A stretch of 63,015 nt of DNA, taken from Amycolatopsis keratiniphila subsp. keratiniphila. GTDB taxonomy: Bacteria > Actinomycetota > Actinomycetes > Mycobacteriales > Pseudonocardiaceae. This document shows positions 35,865 through 44,726 of this stretch, piece after piece. The position numbers were made by a program, and so were the translations under genes. The DNA lies in the NCBI RefSeq assembly GCF_001620365.2, contig NZ_LQMT02000002.1, positions 1-63,015 of the forward strand, read 5' to 3'. Position 1 is the stretch's first letter. Every line of letters starts with the position of its first letter. The notes under the pieces were generated by a model that saw only the letters and a program-made list of their open reading frames with translations, was not told the origin of the DNA and ran no database searches.

Positions 35865-36170
35865 ATGTCGCAACGTAAAAGCATGCTGACCCGCGCCCGA
35901 GTCACCGCCGCGCTCGCCGCCACGGGCCTGGCGATCGGGGCCATGGGACTGATGACGCCGTCAGCCGCCGCAGCCACGGCGGCTGGCAGTGAACGCCAGT
36001 CCAGCCCGCTCGGGAACAACGGATGCCACACCGACCCGGCCGACGGTGGCTTCTACTGCACCATCTTCGACATCGCCCCCGTCGCGAAGCCCGTTCTCGA
36101 CGTGGCTGTCGGACTGACCTGCCTCAACAAGGAAGCCGAGGACTTCATCCTCTGCATTTCGGGCCAGTAA
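35865..36170 (+). CDS. Small secreted protein, unknown function
   Basis: The 101-residue product starts MSQRKSMLTRARVTAALAAT, a positively charged n-region and hydrophobic core (GLAIGAMGLMTPSAAAATAA) typical of a Sec signal. The mature part of about 55 residues contains four Cys (NNGCHTD, FYCTIF, LTCLNK, ILCISG), suggesting two disulphides. It is preceded by a GAAAGGACAAG ribosome site. I do not recognise the family. It is the last intact gene before the right end of the element. Confidence 0.75.
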   Translation: MSQRKSMLTRARVTAALAATGLAIGAMGLMTPSAAAATAAGSERQSSPLGNNGCHTDPADGGFYCTIFDIAPVAKPVLDVAVGLTCLNKEAEDFILCISGQ

Positions 36171-36536
36171 CAGCCGGGCCGGCCCCAACTACGCCCAAGT
36201 CGGAGCCGCACCTCAGTGAGCCACTTCGTCTCCCCTTGATCGCTGAGGCTCTGAGGGAGACCACGCTTCAGTGAGATTCGGCGGGCCGGTGGTCCCACGC
36301 GGCCCGGGCCGGTGTCGCTATCGGCGCCGCACCACGCGCCGACGACCAGTGGCCCGCCGCCACGGATTCACCCGCCCGCTGGATCGAACCAACGTCGCAC
36401 GACAACCCGGAGACCAACGACAATGGCGCAACGCCATCGTTCTGCCAGGTCATCCAGCACCCGGCTGCGGCGACACATCAGAATGGTCAACGGGCACGGC
36501 TAAACCCTGGCTACAAAAGACCTTCCAGGGCCTTAC
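36171..36536. other. Non-coding right-end region of the element
   Basis: No supported gene lies between the secreted-protein gene and the right terminal repeat. Short frames here have no ribosome site. The 3' extension of the truncated dnaE2 (to a stop at 36511) reads into this end on the minus strand. Confidence 0.4.
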
Positions 36537-38736
36537 AGTTAATCCGGTAAATGACCTGCTCCTGGAACAGCGGCACCCCGAGTGTCCTATCGAGACTCCG
36601 CGCTAGCAGGGGGTGCTTGTGTTTCCAGGTTTCCTCTCCTCGGCGGCGGGCGATGTAGGGGTGGACGGAGCCGCCCTGGATCGGGCCGGGGCGGATGAGC
36701 GCGACTTCGACGACGAGGTCGTAGAACTTCCGCGGCCGCAGCCTCGGCAGCGTCGCCAGCTGCGCCCGGGACTCCACTTGGAACACGCCGATCGCATCCG
36801 CGGCGCACAGCATGTCGTAGACGTGGGAGTCGGCGAGGTCGAGCTTGCCGATGTCGACCGTCTCGCCGTGGTGTTCGGCGATGAGGTCGATCATGTAGTG
36901 CAGCGCGGAGAGCATGCCGAGGCCGAGCAGGTCGAACTTCACCAAGCCGACGGCGGCGCAGTCGTCCTTGTCCCACTGCAGGACGCTGCGTCCGGGCATG
37001 CGGGCCCATTCGACCGGCACCACCTCCGACACCGGTTCTTTGGAGATCACCATCCCTCCGGAGTGGATCCCTAAGTGTCGGGGGAAGTCTTCGAGGGCGT
37101 CGGCGAGTTCGAGGATCTCGGCCGGGATCTCCCCCGCGGCTTCCTCGCTGGTCGTTTTCACGCCGGCCCAGCGGTTGACGATCTTGCTGTAGGCGTCCTG
37201 CTGGCCGGGGCTATACCCGAGGGCTTTGGCGGCGTCCCGGATCGCCGACGGCGCCCGGTAGGTGATCACGTTCGCGACCTGGGCGGCGTGGAAGCGGCCG
37301 TGTTTGTCGTAGACGTACTGGATCGCCTCTTCGCGGCGGTCGGACTCGATGTCGATGTCGATGTCCGGCGGCCCGTTCCGCTCCGGCGCGAGGAACCGTT
37401 CGAACAGCAGCCCCCATTTCACGGGGTCGGCGTGGCAGATCTCCAGCGCGTAGCAGACCGCGGAGTTCGCCGCGGATCCCCGGCCCTGGCACAAGATGTT
37501 GGCGTCGCGGCAGAACCGGACGATGTCCCACACCACCAGGAAATAGCCCGGGAACCCGAGCTTCTCGATGATGTTCAGCTCGTGGTCGAGTTGGGCGTAG
37601 GCCTTCGGATAGTCCTCGCGGTGCCCGTAGCGTTTCGCCGCCCCCGCCCACGTCAGCTCCCGCAGGAACGACATCTCGTCATGCCCAGCCGGGACCGGGA
37701 ACGGCGGCAAGTCGGGTGCGACGAGGTTCAGGTCGAAGGCGCATTCGACGCCGAGCAGAGCGGCGCGGGTGACCGCGCCGGGATAGCGGGCGAAGACCTC
37801 GGCCTGTTCGGCGCCCGAGCGCACGAACGCCATGTGCGCCGCCGACAGCCAGCCCTCCATGTCATCCAGCGACCGGCGGGCGCGGACCGCAGCGACGGCG
37901 TCGCCGAGCGGGCCCCGGCCGGGGTGGGCGTAGTGGACGTTGTTCGTCGCCACTGTCACCACCCCTGCCATCGACGCCATCGACGACAACGTGTCGTTGA
38001 AGGTCGAGTCGAGCGGCAGGCTGTGATCGATCAACTCGACCGCCACGTTGTCGTGTCCGAACTTGTCCACCAGGGACATCAGCTCCGACATCGCCGTGAC
38101 CTTGTCGTCGGCGGCCAGGGCGCGGCGGATCCGGCCCTTGCGGCAGCCGGTCAGCACCAGCACATGCCCCGCCAGATCATCGACCAGCGCGGTCTCGTCG
38201 TACACCGGACGGCCCTTCTCCCCACCGGCCAGCTGCGCCCGCGAGATCACCCGGCACAACCGGCGGTACCCCTCCAGGCCGCGGGCCAGCACCAGCAGGT
38301 GCGCCCCGCCCGGGTCCGCGACGCCGTTCTGCGGTGCGGGCAGATCCAGCGACAACTCCGCACCGAAACCCACGCGGACACCGAGCTCGCGGGCGGCCTC
38401 GTTGAACCGCACCGCCCCGTACATGCCGTCGTGATCGGTCAGGAAGATCGCATCCAAACCCTGGCGGGCGGCCTCCTCGACCAGCTCCTCGGGGTGGCTG
38501 GCGCCGTCGAGGAAGCTGAAGTTCGAATGCGCGTGCAACTCCGCGTACGGAACCCGTGGCACCGCGCCGCCGTCGTCGTCGCCCTCGCGGACCCGCAGGC
38601 CCACCGGCGCCCCGGCGTAGCCCTCGCGCTTACGCGACCAAGCGGGCGAATCATTCCCGTCCCCGTGGACGCGCGGCTGGCCGGAGGCCACACGGGCGAT
38701 CTCCGACCACGGGACAGCAGGATTGTTGAACGCCAC
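36511..38736 (-). pseudogene. dnaE2: dnaE2, 5' portion separated by element insertion
   Basis: This is the N-terminal two thirds of the error-prone polymerase DnaE2. I chose the GTG at 38736, giving the family-typical start VAFNNPAVPWSE; the frame stays open upstream but that part is not DnaE2-like. It contains the PHP domain (YAELHAHSNFSFLDGAS, LTDHDGMYG), the polymerase palm with its aspartates in PPDIDIDIESDRR, and thumb/finger parts up to GVPLFQEQ. From there the frame runs 14 residues into the element (VIYRINCKALEGLL) and stops at 36511. The missing end is at 18007-19146. The truncated protein keeps the palm but lacks the OB fold and much of the fingers. No imuA' or imuB gene is adjacent. 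Confidence 0.94.
36537..36550 (-). repeat. Right terminal inverted repeat of the dnaE2 element
   Basis: AGTTAATCCGGTAA matches the reverse complement of the left-end repeat at 12 of 14 positions. It adjoins the spacer ATGACCTG (36551-36558) and then native dnaE2 sequence. Confidence 0.75.
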
Positions 38737-38983
38737 ACCAGCTCCACACCACACGCTCTGCCGTGGGGGGAAGCCAGCGACAAACACTCGAACATACGCA
38801 CGAACTCTGTCGACGATCCTGAACGCCGAACACGCTCCCGTCAAGCCGAGACTGAGCCGAGTCGCATCTGTCATAACAGCTAGCGGTGCAGTGTTTGTGC
38901 AGATCGCAAGGTTTTCAACACGGGATGAGCGAGTCGGGAGTTACACCCCGCGTTTTACAGTCCCGACCGCTGCGTCGTCATGG

Positions 38984-40774
38984 TTAGCGGATCTTGCGGA
39001 CCAGGCCGGTGTACCCGGCGACGGCGAGGGTGGCCAGCGCCCACACCGCAGCCTGCAAGACCCAGATGGCGACGGTGAACCATTGCCCGGCGATGCTGGC
39101 GGTGTCCAGGTCACAGCGGGACCGCACGCCGGTGGAAGCGAGGGGCAGGCCGCGGTCGACGCCCAGGCCGACCTGTTCCACGAACGAACACATCGGCGGA
39201 GGTGGGGCTGAATTGCCGGTGAGCGGGCTGGCTTGCTGCGGCAGGGTGTTTTGGGTGCGTTGGGCGGCGTGGTGTCCGTTGGCGGTGGGGGTGTTGCCGG
39301 CCCAGACCCCCAGCGCGCCGGCAACGAGGAGCACGGCGAGCAGGGCGAGAGCGGTGCGGCCGGTGCGGTAGCCGTACCCGGCCAAACCGCCCCAGATGGC
39401 GTGGGCGAGGCGGCGGAGCCGGTTGCCGATGTCGCCGCGGGAGCGACGGTCCTGTTGCTGGACGACGAGAATGCGGCGGGTGTCACGGTCGTGTCCGACG
39501 GCGGTGCGGGCGGCTGCGAGTTGCTGGTAGGGCTGGGGCCGGTAGTCCTCGGTGTGGTGGCGCAGCAGGTGCAGCCACTGCTCCCACGTCACTCTGGACA
39601 GTCCGGTGTAGACGAATCCATCCAGGAACATCGTGCGGCGGGAATCCGGGCAGACCCGGCGGGCGCCGGACGGACAGACCACCTCGGGGGGCAGGAAGAC
39701 CCGCTCGCAGTGGACATCGTTCAAGGCCAGCAGCACGCCGGCGCTGCTGGTCACCTGTGCCCTAGTGAGGTCGAGTTCACCGCTGATCCGAGCACCGAGC
39801 AGGTCGACCGCGGCCCGCTCGCAGTGGCCGGTTGCGGTGAACCCGTCCCGCATGAACAGGTCTCCCTCGACCCGCAGTGCGTGCGCGTGCAACGCGGGCC
39901 CGATCTCGTTGGCCAGCCGCGCCCCGTCGAGAGCCAGCTGCCCGGCGATGTGCGCACCGTTCAAGTCGACCGCGGCCCGCTCGCGGTGGCCGGTTGCGGT
40001 GAACCCGTCCCGCAGGAGCAAGTCGCTCTCGACTCTGAGCCTATTCGCGTGCAACGCGGGCCCGTTCTCGTTGGCCAGCCGCGCTCCGCAGAGATCCACC
40101 TGCCCGGCGATACGAGCACCACGCAGGTCGACGGCGCCATACTCGCCGTGACGACCGGTGGCGGTGAACCCATCCCGCAGGAACAGGTCTCCCTCGACCC
40201 GCAGCTTTGGCGCGTGCAACGCGGGCCCGATCTCGTTGGCCAGCCGCGCTCCGCAGAGATCCACCTGCCCGGTGACGTGAGCACCGTGCAGGTCGACCGC
40301 GCCCCGTTCGCCGGGGCCGGTGGCGGTAAACCCATCCCGTAGAACCAGGTCGCCCTCGACCCGTATCGCGTACCCGCGCAGAGCGGGTACGTGGCAGCCC
40401 CGCATGTGCAGCCAGGGCAGTCGGGCGCCCACGAGCTGGACGGTCTGGTCGACCGCACAACGATCGAGCAAGAGTCCCACGCTCGCCTCGATGCGGTTCA
40501 TGTCGAATTCGCCAGTGATCCGCGCTCCGCCCAGCCGCACACCGCGCGGGTCGAGCTCACCGTGCCGGCCGAGCAGCAACTCTCGCAGCACCCGGGCTCG
40601 CACCTGGTGCGCCGGGTCATCCGAGTCCCGCAGGTCGCAGACGTCCAGTTCGCTGCACCTCAGTAACTCACCGGCGCAAGTGGAGTTGATCAAGGCTCGC
40701 TCGGTATCGGTGAGATCGGTCAGCATCCCGGGCCGTAAGGCCTCGCTCGCACTGGTGTCGGTCACATCACGCAT
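38984..40774 (-). CDS. Membrane protein with tandem 54-55-residue repeats
   Basis: The ATG at 40774 follows AAAGAGGTGG, giving 596 residues. Residues about 137-354 are four tandem copies of a 54-55-residue unit of the form RVEGDLxLRDGFTATG ... GAVDLxGAxxxGQVDL ... GARLANExGPALHA. The first three are most alike. Each unit is built of pentapeptide-like beta turns, so a right-handed beta-helix is plausible. A helical linker and two C-terminal transmembrane segments (ALALLAVLLVAGALGVWAG; VLQAAVWALATLAVAGYTGL) follow. Similar actinomycete proteins are often labelled membrane-associated oxidoreductases without evidence. I see no cofactor motif. Function unknown. Confidence 0.75.
   Translation of the reverse strand: MRDVTDTSASEALRPGMLTDLTDTERALINSTCAGELLRCSELDVCDLRDSDDPAHQVRARVLRELLLGRHGELDPRGVRLGGARITGEFDMNRIEASVGLLLDRCAVDQTVQLVGARLPWLHMRGCHVPALRGYAIRVEGDLVLRDGFTATGPGERGAVDLHGAHVTGQVDLCGARLANEIGPALHAPKLRVEGDLFLRDGFTATGRHGEYGAVDLRGARIAGQVDLCGARLANENGPALHANRLRVESDLLLRDGFTATGHRERAAVDLNGAHIAGQLALDGARLANEIGPALHAHALRVEGDLFMRDGFTATGHCERAAVDLLGARISGELDLTRAQVTSSAGVLLALNDVHCERVFLPPEVVCPSGARRVCPDSRRTMFLDGFVYTGLSRVTWEQWLHLLRHHTEDYRPQPYQQLAAARTAVGHDRDTRRILVVQQQDRRSRGDIGNRLRRLAHAIWGGLAGYGYRTGRTALALLAVLLVAGALGVWAGNTPTANGHHAAQRTQNTLPQQASPLTGNSAPPPPMCSFVEQVGLGVDRGLPLASTGVRSRCDLDTASIAGQWFTVAIWVLQAAVWALATLAVAGYTGLVRKIR
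39715..40366 (-). repeat. Four tandem 162-165-bp coding repeats
   Basis: These are the DNA repeats encoding the beta-helix-like units of the membrane protein. Units two and three are close enough at DNA level to allow slippage or recombination; a one-codon length difference already exists between units. Confidence 0.7.
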
Positions 40775-41128
40775 AACCCGAACCACCTCTTTACCGTTAC
40801 ACCTTGTCACAAACTGCCACCCGACTAGCCGTGACGGAAACGGCACGCGACCACACGGGCATCGACAAGGCTCCAGCTCGCGATCACGGGTCTCCCGCGG
40901 CCGTTCCCACGCCCGACCACGTCCTACCGAGCAGGAAACATGTGTTCGAGACGCAGCCGCTCGCAGCCGAATACTGCACACTCGAATATGCGCACTGCAC
41001 CAGTAGTGGCTGACATAACACCAGGTAGTGAACCCGACACCACCCCGACCAGTGAACCATCGCAGCGACTGGCATGGTTGACTCGACTTGATAACAGGCT
41101 AGGCCGTAAGAGTGACCTGGGAGGCACA

Positions 41129-41320
41129 GTGGACGAACCCGACCTGACCGGCGCGACCGTGTACGAAGCCGCCGACAAGCCCACTCTCGGCGGCGGCCGC
41201 TGGTACGTCCTGCCCGACGACACCACCTACTACCAACCCTTCGGCAGCACTCCCCGCCGTGCCCTCGTCCCGGCTTCCACACTGCGCGACATGCCCACCT
41301 GGACCGAGGTGACGAGCTAA
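41129..41320 (+). CDS. Small hypothetical protein (63 aa)
   Basis: A GTG at 41129 lies seven bases after GGGAGG and opens a 63-residue frame: DEPDLTGATVYEAADKPT, then GGGRWYVLPDDTTYYQPFG and a C-terminal DMPTWTEVTS. The aromatic-rich centre and good ribosome site support expression. No domain or membrane segment is recognised. Upstream 40775-41128 is the divergent spacer to the repeat protein and shows no gene. Confidence 0.55.
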   Translation: MDEPDLTGATVYEAADKPTLGGGRWYVLPDDTTYYQPFGSTPRRALVPASTLRDMPTWTEVTS

Positions 41321-41616
41321 CCTCGCGCCCGAGGGCTCTGTCCGCCTGGCGCACACCGCTCTGTCGCACGACAGCCATTCGCGCCGAAATCACGATCCAG
41401 CTCGACGCCCGCCCGAACTCCGCCAGCGCGTCGATCTGAACCGTCCCCAGCCCCGCGTGTGCGACGACGAAGGCTATGACCGACGAGGCACGGCGGGGGC
41501 CGCCAGTCCGCCTTTGCCGTCGAGCTCGACGTCCGTATGGGCGCTCCGCTGTAACACGCTCAGCAGCGCACCCGAGTGTTCCTCGTATTCAGACGGCAAC
41601 AGGAACGGAGCTGGAC

Positions 41617-42177
41617 GTGACAGGAAACGACGCGAAGTGTTCGGAACCGATGCCAGCCGAAGCTGTAGACGATCCGGACTTGGCCACTGAGCTGCTTCTC
41701 GCGGAGTACAAGGCACTACGCGATGAGATCGTAAAGAAGATGGATCATCGGACGGCCCTGGTGGTGTGCTCGGTGACGGTCAGCTCCGCCGTGCTCGGCT
41801 TCGGGATCGACCGCAAGAGCGCACCGCTCCTGCTGGTGTCACCGCTGGTGTCGCTGTTGCTAGGCATCCTCATCCTGTTCACCAATTCGCAGATCGGCAT
41901 GGCCTCGGACTACCTGCGCACGCGGTTCGATGACCCGCTCCTCGCCCCCCGGCACAAGCAGATCGGGTGGCATGCCTCGAACATGCGCATCGCCTACAGG
42001 TTCGGCCTCCAGACACTCAACTTCCGGATCCCGCTGGCTCTGATCGCGGGCTCCCCGGTCGTGGTGTCGGTCCCCATCGCGCTGTCAAACATCGGCAGCT
42101 GGGCGACTACGACACCGATCTTGATCGTCGTTCTGCTGCTGCTGATCGTATATACGGTTCAGTCATTCACTCTCTGA
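41617..42177 (+). CDS. Small integral membrane protein, unknown
   Basis: I chose the GTG at 41617, seven or so bases after GGAG; a longer frame from 41476 begins with an Arg-rich, non-conserved-looking stretch. The 186-residue protein has an amphipathic N-terminal helix (LATELLLAEYKALRDEIVKK), then a membrane pair (ALVVCSVTVSSAVLGFGI; LLLVSPLVSLLLGILILFT), a soluble loop and two further segments (FRIPLALIAGSPVVVSVPIA; PILIVVLLLLIVYTVQSF). I do not recognise the family. It converges on the next gene. Confidence 0.65.
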   Translation: MTGNDAKCSEPMPAEAVDDPDLATELLLAEYKALRDEIVKKMDHRTALVVCSVTVSSAVLGFGIDRKSAPLLLVSPLVSLLLGILILFTNSQIGMASDYLRTRFDDPLLAPRHKQIGWHASNMRIAYRFGLQTLNFRIPLALIAGSPVVVSVPIALSNIGSWATTTPILIVVLLLLIVYTVQSFTL

Positions 42178-42201
42178 ACCGGGTCCGCCTTAGCTAGTCA
42201 A

Positions 42202-42228
42202 CTAGCGCTGGAAGATGCCAGCTAGCGC
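42202..42228. terminator. Terminator-like hairpin between convergent genes
   Basis: CGCTGG-AAGATG-CCAGC (around 42206-42222), extended by CTAG repeats on both sides, lies in the 54-bp gap between two convergent genes. The neighbouring sequence CCGCCTTAG...ACTAGCGCT (42185-42209) closely resembles 30987-31016 in the dnaE2 element, which also lies at a gene convergence. Confidence 0.5.
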
Positions 42229-42231
42229 CTG

Positions 42232-43449
42232 TCACGTCCACTGCTCGTCGGCAGGCTTGTTTTCATGAGGGGAGTTCAGGATCTCGTCGCGCAGCCGGGC
42301 CAGGACTTCAGCGTTGTGCCGCATCACACGCGGGTCGTAGTTGTGGTTCTGCTTCAAGGCCGAGATTTTGCCGAGGACTTCCTCGTCGGTCAGGTGCGCC
42401 AGCCATGCCGACACCTGTTGGCCGTTAGGGAAGTCGTAGATCTGGCCGAGGTGTTCGACTAGGTTGATCCGCGCCGATGCGGCACTAAGACGTCGCTTGT
42501 AGCGGCTCGCAGCTGACGTCAACGATCCCGCAACTACCGCACGGCGTTCATCCTCGTGTCCGACACTGATTTCGTAGCGCGCGGGAAGTGGCGGCTGGGG
42601 CGGTTCCGACCCTGTGATCAGGCGTGGTAGCGCCTGGCAGCGGACCCACTGGGAGATCTCGTCGAGCTCCTGCATGAGTACGGGCCACCGATCCGTGCGT
42701 GGTCTGTTGATCCCGATTGTCGGAAACAGGGTGACGGGGACCTTGGTTCCGATCGGGGTCTCCGCGATGACATCGCCCACACATAGTGGTTTCTCGGGTT
42801 GTTTCGGTAGGTCCTCGATCGAGCGGAGCACCTGATCGTCGCGGTACATGGCGGCCAAGCGAACGGTCGTTACCACCGGGGTCCTGTGTTTCGCGTGGTT
42901 CGTATGGAGAACCAGACGAGCCAGCGGGTGCATCTGCGGTTCCGCCGGGCGTTGGAAGGGCTGCAGGCCAGCTACGCGCCGAAGAAGTTCGCTTCCCGCT
43001 CTCAGTGACAAAGGTCCGTGCCTCACCCGATTCTTCTTCCATTTCTCGAACTTCTCGTACGCGTGCGACGCGGGCATCTCCACGAGCTGAGCCGCCTTCT
43101 CGTCGAGTGGCGCACCGTCTGCGAACTCGACCTCGGCGAACAGCGCGTGCTCGAGCGCGGCACGCAACGCAACCAGCGCGTCAGCCACCAGCAGCGGCAC
43201 CTTGCGGGGGATAGGGGCCACGCGATCCACCACAGTCCGACTGACTGGCCCAGCCGGCACCTCGCGCAGGCAGAACACGCCGTCGGACTGCGTGTGGTAC
43301 TCGAAGAGTAGATCGCTGATCTGCTCGATCAACTCGTCCGCGTGCGCCAGCGTCGCCGCGACGCCGAGATGACGCTCAGGAAGCCAGTCGTAGGTCGAGT
43401 CCACCACTCCGCGATCGTAGTCGCCCATCGCCGCGGCTGCGCTCTTCAT
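42232..43449 (-). CDS. Hypothetical protein, about 405 residues
   Basis: I do not recognise this protein. From the ATG at 43449 (MKSAAAAMGDYDRGVVDSTY; a second ATG at 43428 is as likely) it has a helical N-terminal half with HADELIEQISDLLFEYHT and VPLLVADALVALRAALEHAL, a central region mixing Arg and aromatic residues, and a helical C-terminus (LVEHLGQIYDFPNGQQVSAW, LTDEEVLGKISALKQ). No signal peptide or membrane helix is visible. Codon use fits the genome. Ribosome site is weak for both starts. Confidence 0.6.
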   Translation of the reverse strand: MKSAAAAMGDYDRGVVDSTYDWLPERHLGVAATLAHADELIEQISDLLFEYHTQSDGVFCLREVPAGPVSRTVVDRVAPIPRKVPLLVADALVALRAALEHALFAEVEFADGAPLDEKAAQLVEMPASHAYEKFEKWKKNRVRHGPLSLRAGSELLRRVAGLQPFQRPAEPQMHPLARLVLHTNHAKHRTPVVTTVRLAAMYRDDQVLRSIEDLPKQPEKPLCVGDVIAETPIGTKVPVTLFPTIGINRPRTDRWPVLMQELDEISQWVRCQALPRLITGSEPPQPPLPARYEISVGHEDERRAVVAGSLTSAASRYKRRLSAASARINLVEHLGQIYDFPNGQQVSAWLAHLTDEEVLGKISALKQNHNYDPRVMRHNAEVLARLRDEILNSPHENKPADEQWT

Positions 43450-43838
43450 CCACACCGCCGAACCATCACTCAGACTGAAGGACGGAAGGAACCCAGCGAT
43501 CGCCGGACACCGGGCGTATCGCGCCCACCGGGGCGACGAGGGAGCGTTTCGGGGTGGCGGTCGGCCACTGCGGCCGGTTACCGGCATTGCGCCCGGAGTC
43601 GATGTTCGCGGAAATAGGCGTCCCTGGTCGCCTGCCAGACCTCACCGCATCCGCTTTGAGCGGCGGTGTCTCGAGCTTGGTCGCTGTCGCGGCGTTCAGT
43701 GATTCGAGCCTGACGTCGCCATTTGCGCAAAGTTCGATGCGAGCCTGATGGGATCATTGTTCTCTGCTCGCGAACATCGGGGCGCGAACCGGCAGCGTTG
43801 CTAGCACGGTTCGCACCTCGACACCGAACGACGGTTTG

Positions 43839-44198
43839 CTAGTTGTTCTTCATGAGGAGTGTGCCGTACTCAGCCACGGTCATCGGAGGACAACGAATAT
43901 AGGATCGGTTGCCGATCGACGTCCAGTTCGGTGGCTCCCGGTCAATTAGTTCGCCGCCGACCAGAGCCCTACAAACCACTGTTGCCTTGTAGTGACCTGT
44001 GCCTGAATGACAGACGCCCTCCCAGCCCTCCCAGAGCCTGGCGCGATGATCGACGCAATCCTCCGGCCACGGCCGGGGCGACACTGCTGGCCGAGCCTGC
44101 GGTTCTGCCGTAGATGCTACGGAGACCGCTGGGGAGAGCAGGCCAACAGACGCCACGGCCAAGCCAGAAAATAATACATTTACCCAAGTTCTCGTCAT
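43839..44198 (-). CDS. Small secreted Cys protein, paralogue 1
   Basis: The ATG at 44198 follows GGGG at good spacing and opens a signal peptide (MTRTWVNVLFSGLAVASVGL...VSVASTA). The mature domain of about 90 residues has DCVDHRARLWEGWEGVC, ATVVCRA, ELIDREPPNWTSIG and YIRCPP. The same pattern (C-x-W-x-CxR-...-W-x-x-IG-...-C) recurs in the gene 13-28 bp upstream on the same strand. Tandem duplication and rapid divergence are likely. The function of this secreted family is unknown to me; a toxin, inhibitor or surface protein are all possible. Confidence 0.7.
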   Translation of the reverse strand: MTRTWVNVLFSGLAVASVGLLSPAVSVASTAEPQARPAVSPRPWPEDCVDHRARLWEGWEGVCHSGTGHYKATVVCRALVGGELIDREPPNWTSIGNRSYIRCPPMTVAEYGTLLMKNN

Positions 44199-44225
44199 TG
44201 CAAATATCCCCATTCCTGGCTCATT

Positions 44226-44606
44226 TTAACGAGTTTCGTTATTTGCGGATTCGTTCCAGGTTGCATATACGGCTTTCTCGGTTCCTCGGCAATATGCCAA
44301 CGACGACCCGATTTGCCGCCACGGGCCATGCCGGTGGATTAGCTTCCCTTCATCATTCCTGCAGACAGCGATTGCCTGCCACGACCCGCCGTTGTGCTCA
44401 AAGCACCAAGCTTCCGTGTAGTCTCTCGGTTGAACCTTTGCCTGACAGTTGGTCGGCCACCCCATTATTGTGGCACCTTGCGATTCAAGATTTCGATAAG
44501 CTTCCTCGGATTTCTCGGTTCCAGCCGAAGCCCCAGCGGGGCCAGCAATGGCCACAGTTAGGGCAAATGCCGAAGCCGCTCCTGTCAGAATTGCACGTTT
44601 CCTCAT
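44226..44606 (-). CDS. Small secreted Cys protein, paralogue 2
   Basis: The 126-residue product begins MRKRAILTGAASAFALTVAI with a Sec signal ending at ASA. The mature part has TNCQAKV, EAWCFEHN, QAIAVCRNDEGKLIHR, GPWRQIGSSLAYCRG. It matches paralogue 1 in the CR...I-R...P-W-x-x-IG...C core. It is the first gene of the pair, which probably share one transcript. This 44.2-44.7 kb stretch is visibly less GC-rich than its neighbours, a sign of acquisition. Confidence 0.72.
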   Translation of the reverse strand: MRKRAILTGAASAFALTVAIAGPAGASAGTEKSEEAYRNLESQGATIMGWPTNCQAKVQPRDYTEAWCFEHNGGSWQAIAVCRNDEGKLIHRHGPWRQIGSSLAYCRGTEKAVYATWNESANNETR

Positions 44607-44726
44607 ATGACTCGCACTCCAAAGTGCATTTGGAATCCTTCACTCAAGAGAGTCGTGAACTTGCGCTAGCGACAGTATTCACAGCTACTCGCAGAAAGCT
44701 TGCAGAAAGCTCGCAGAGTCTGCAAT

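Larger units (their letters stand above)
19145..36558. mobile_element. ~17.4-kb tyrosine-recombinase element inserted in dnaE2
   Basis: The element is bounded on both sides by halves of dnaE2. The left end carries two overlapping tyrosine recombinase genes reading inward, like tnpA-tnpB of Tn554. Both ends carry a 14-bp imperfect inverted repeat (19153-19166 and 36537-36550, 12/14 identical). Between each repeat and the chromosome is an 8-bp spacer: ATACCTGT on the left, ATGACCTG on the right. This layout fits a recombinase crossover region flanked by inverted core sites. Joining the chromosome arms through either 8-bp spacer restores the dnaE2 frame. Cargo: carrier-protein biosynthetic operon, FkbM methyltransferase, DyP peroxidase, nitric oxide synthase, SGNH hydrolase and small genes. 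No conjugation or replication gene was recognised, so it may be a transposon or a mobilised island rather than an ICE. Confidence 0.88.

Noticed and set aside
37075..38883. A 602-codon plus-strand frame opposite dnaE2
   Set aside because: Antisense of conserved DnaE2 sequence; composition is Val/Arg/His-rich without any domain.
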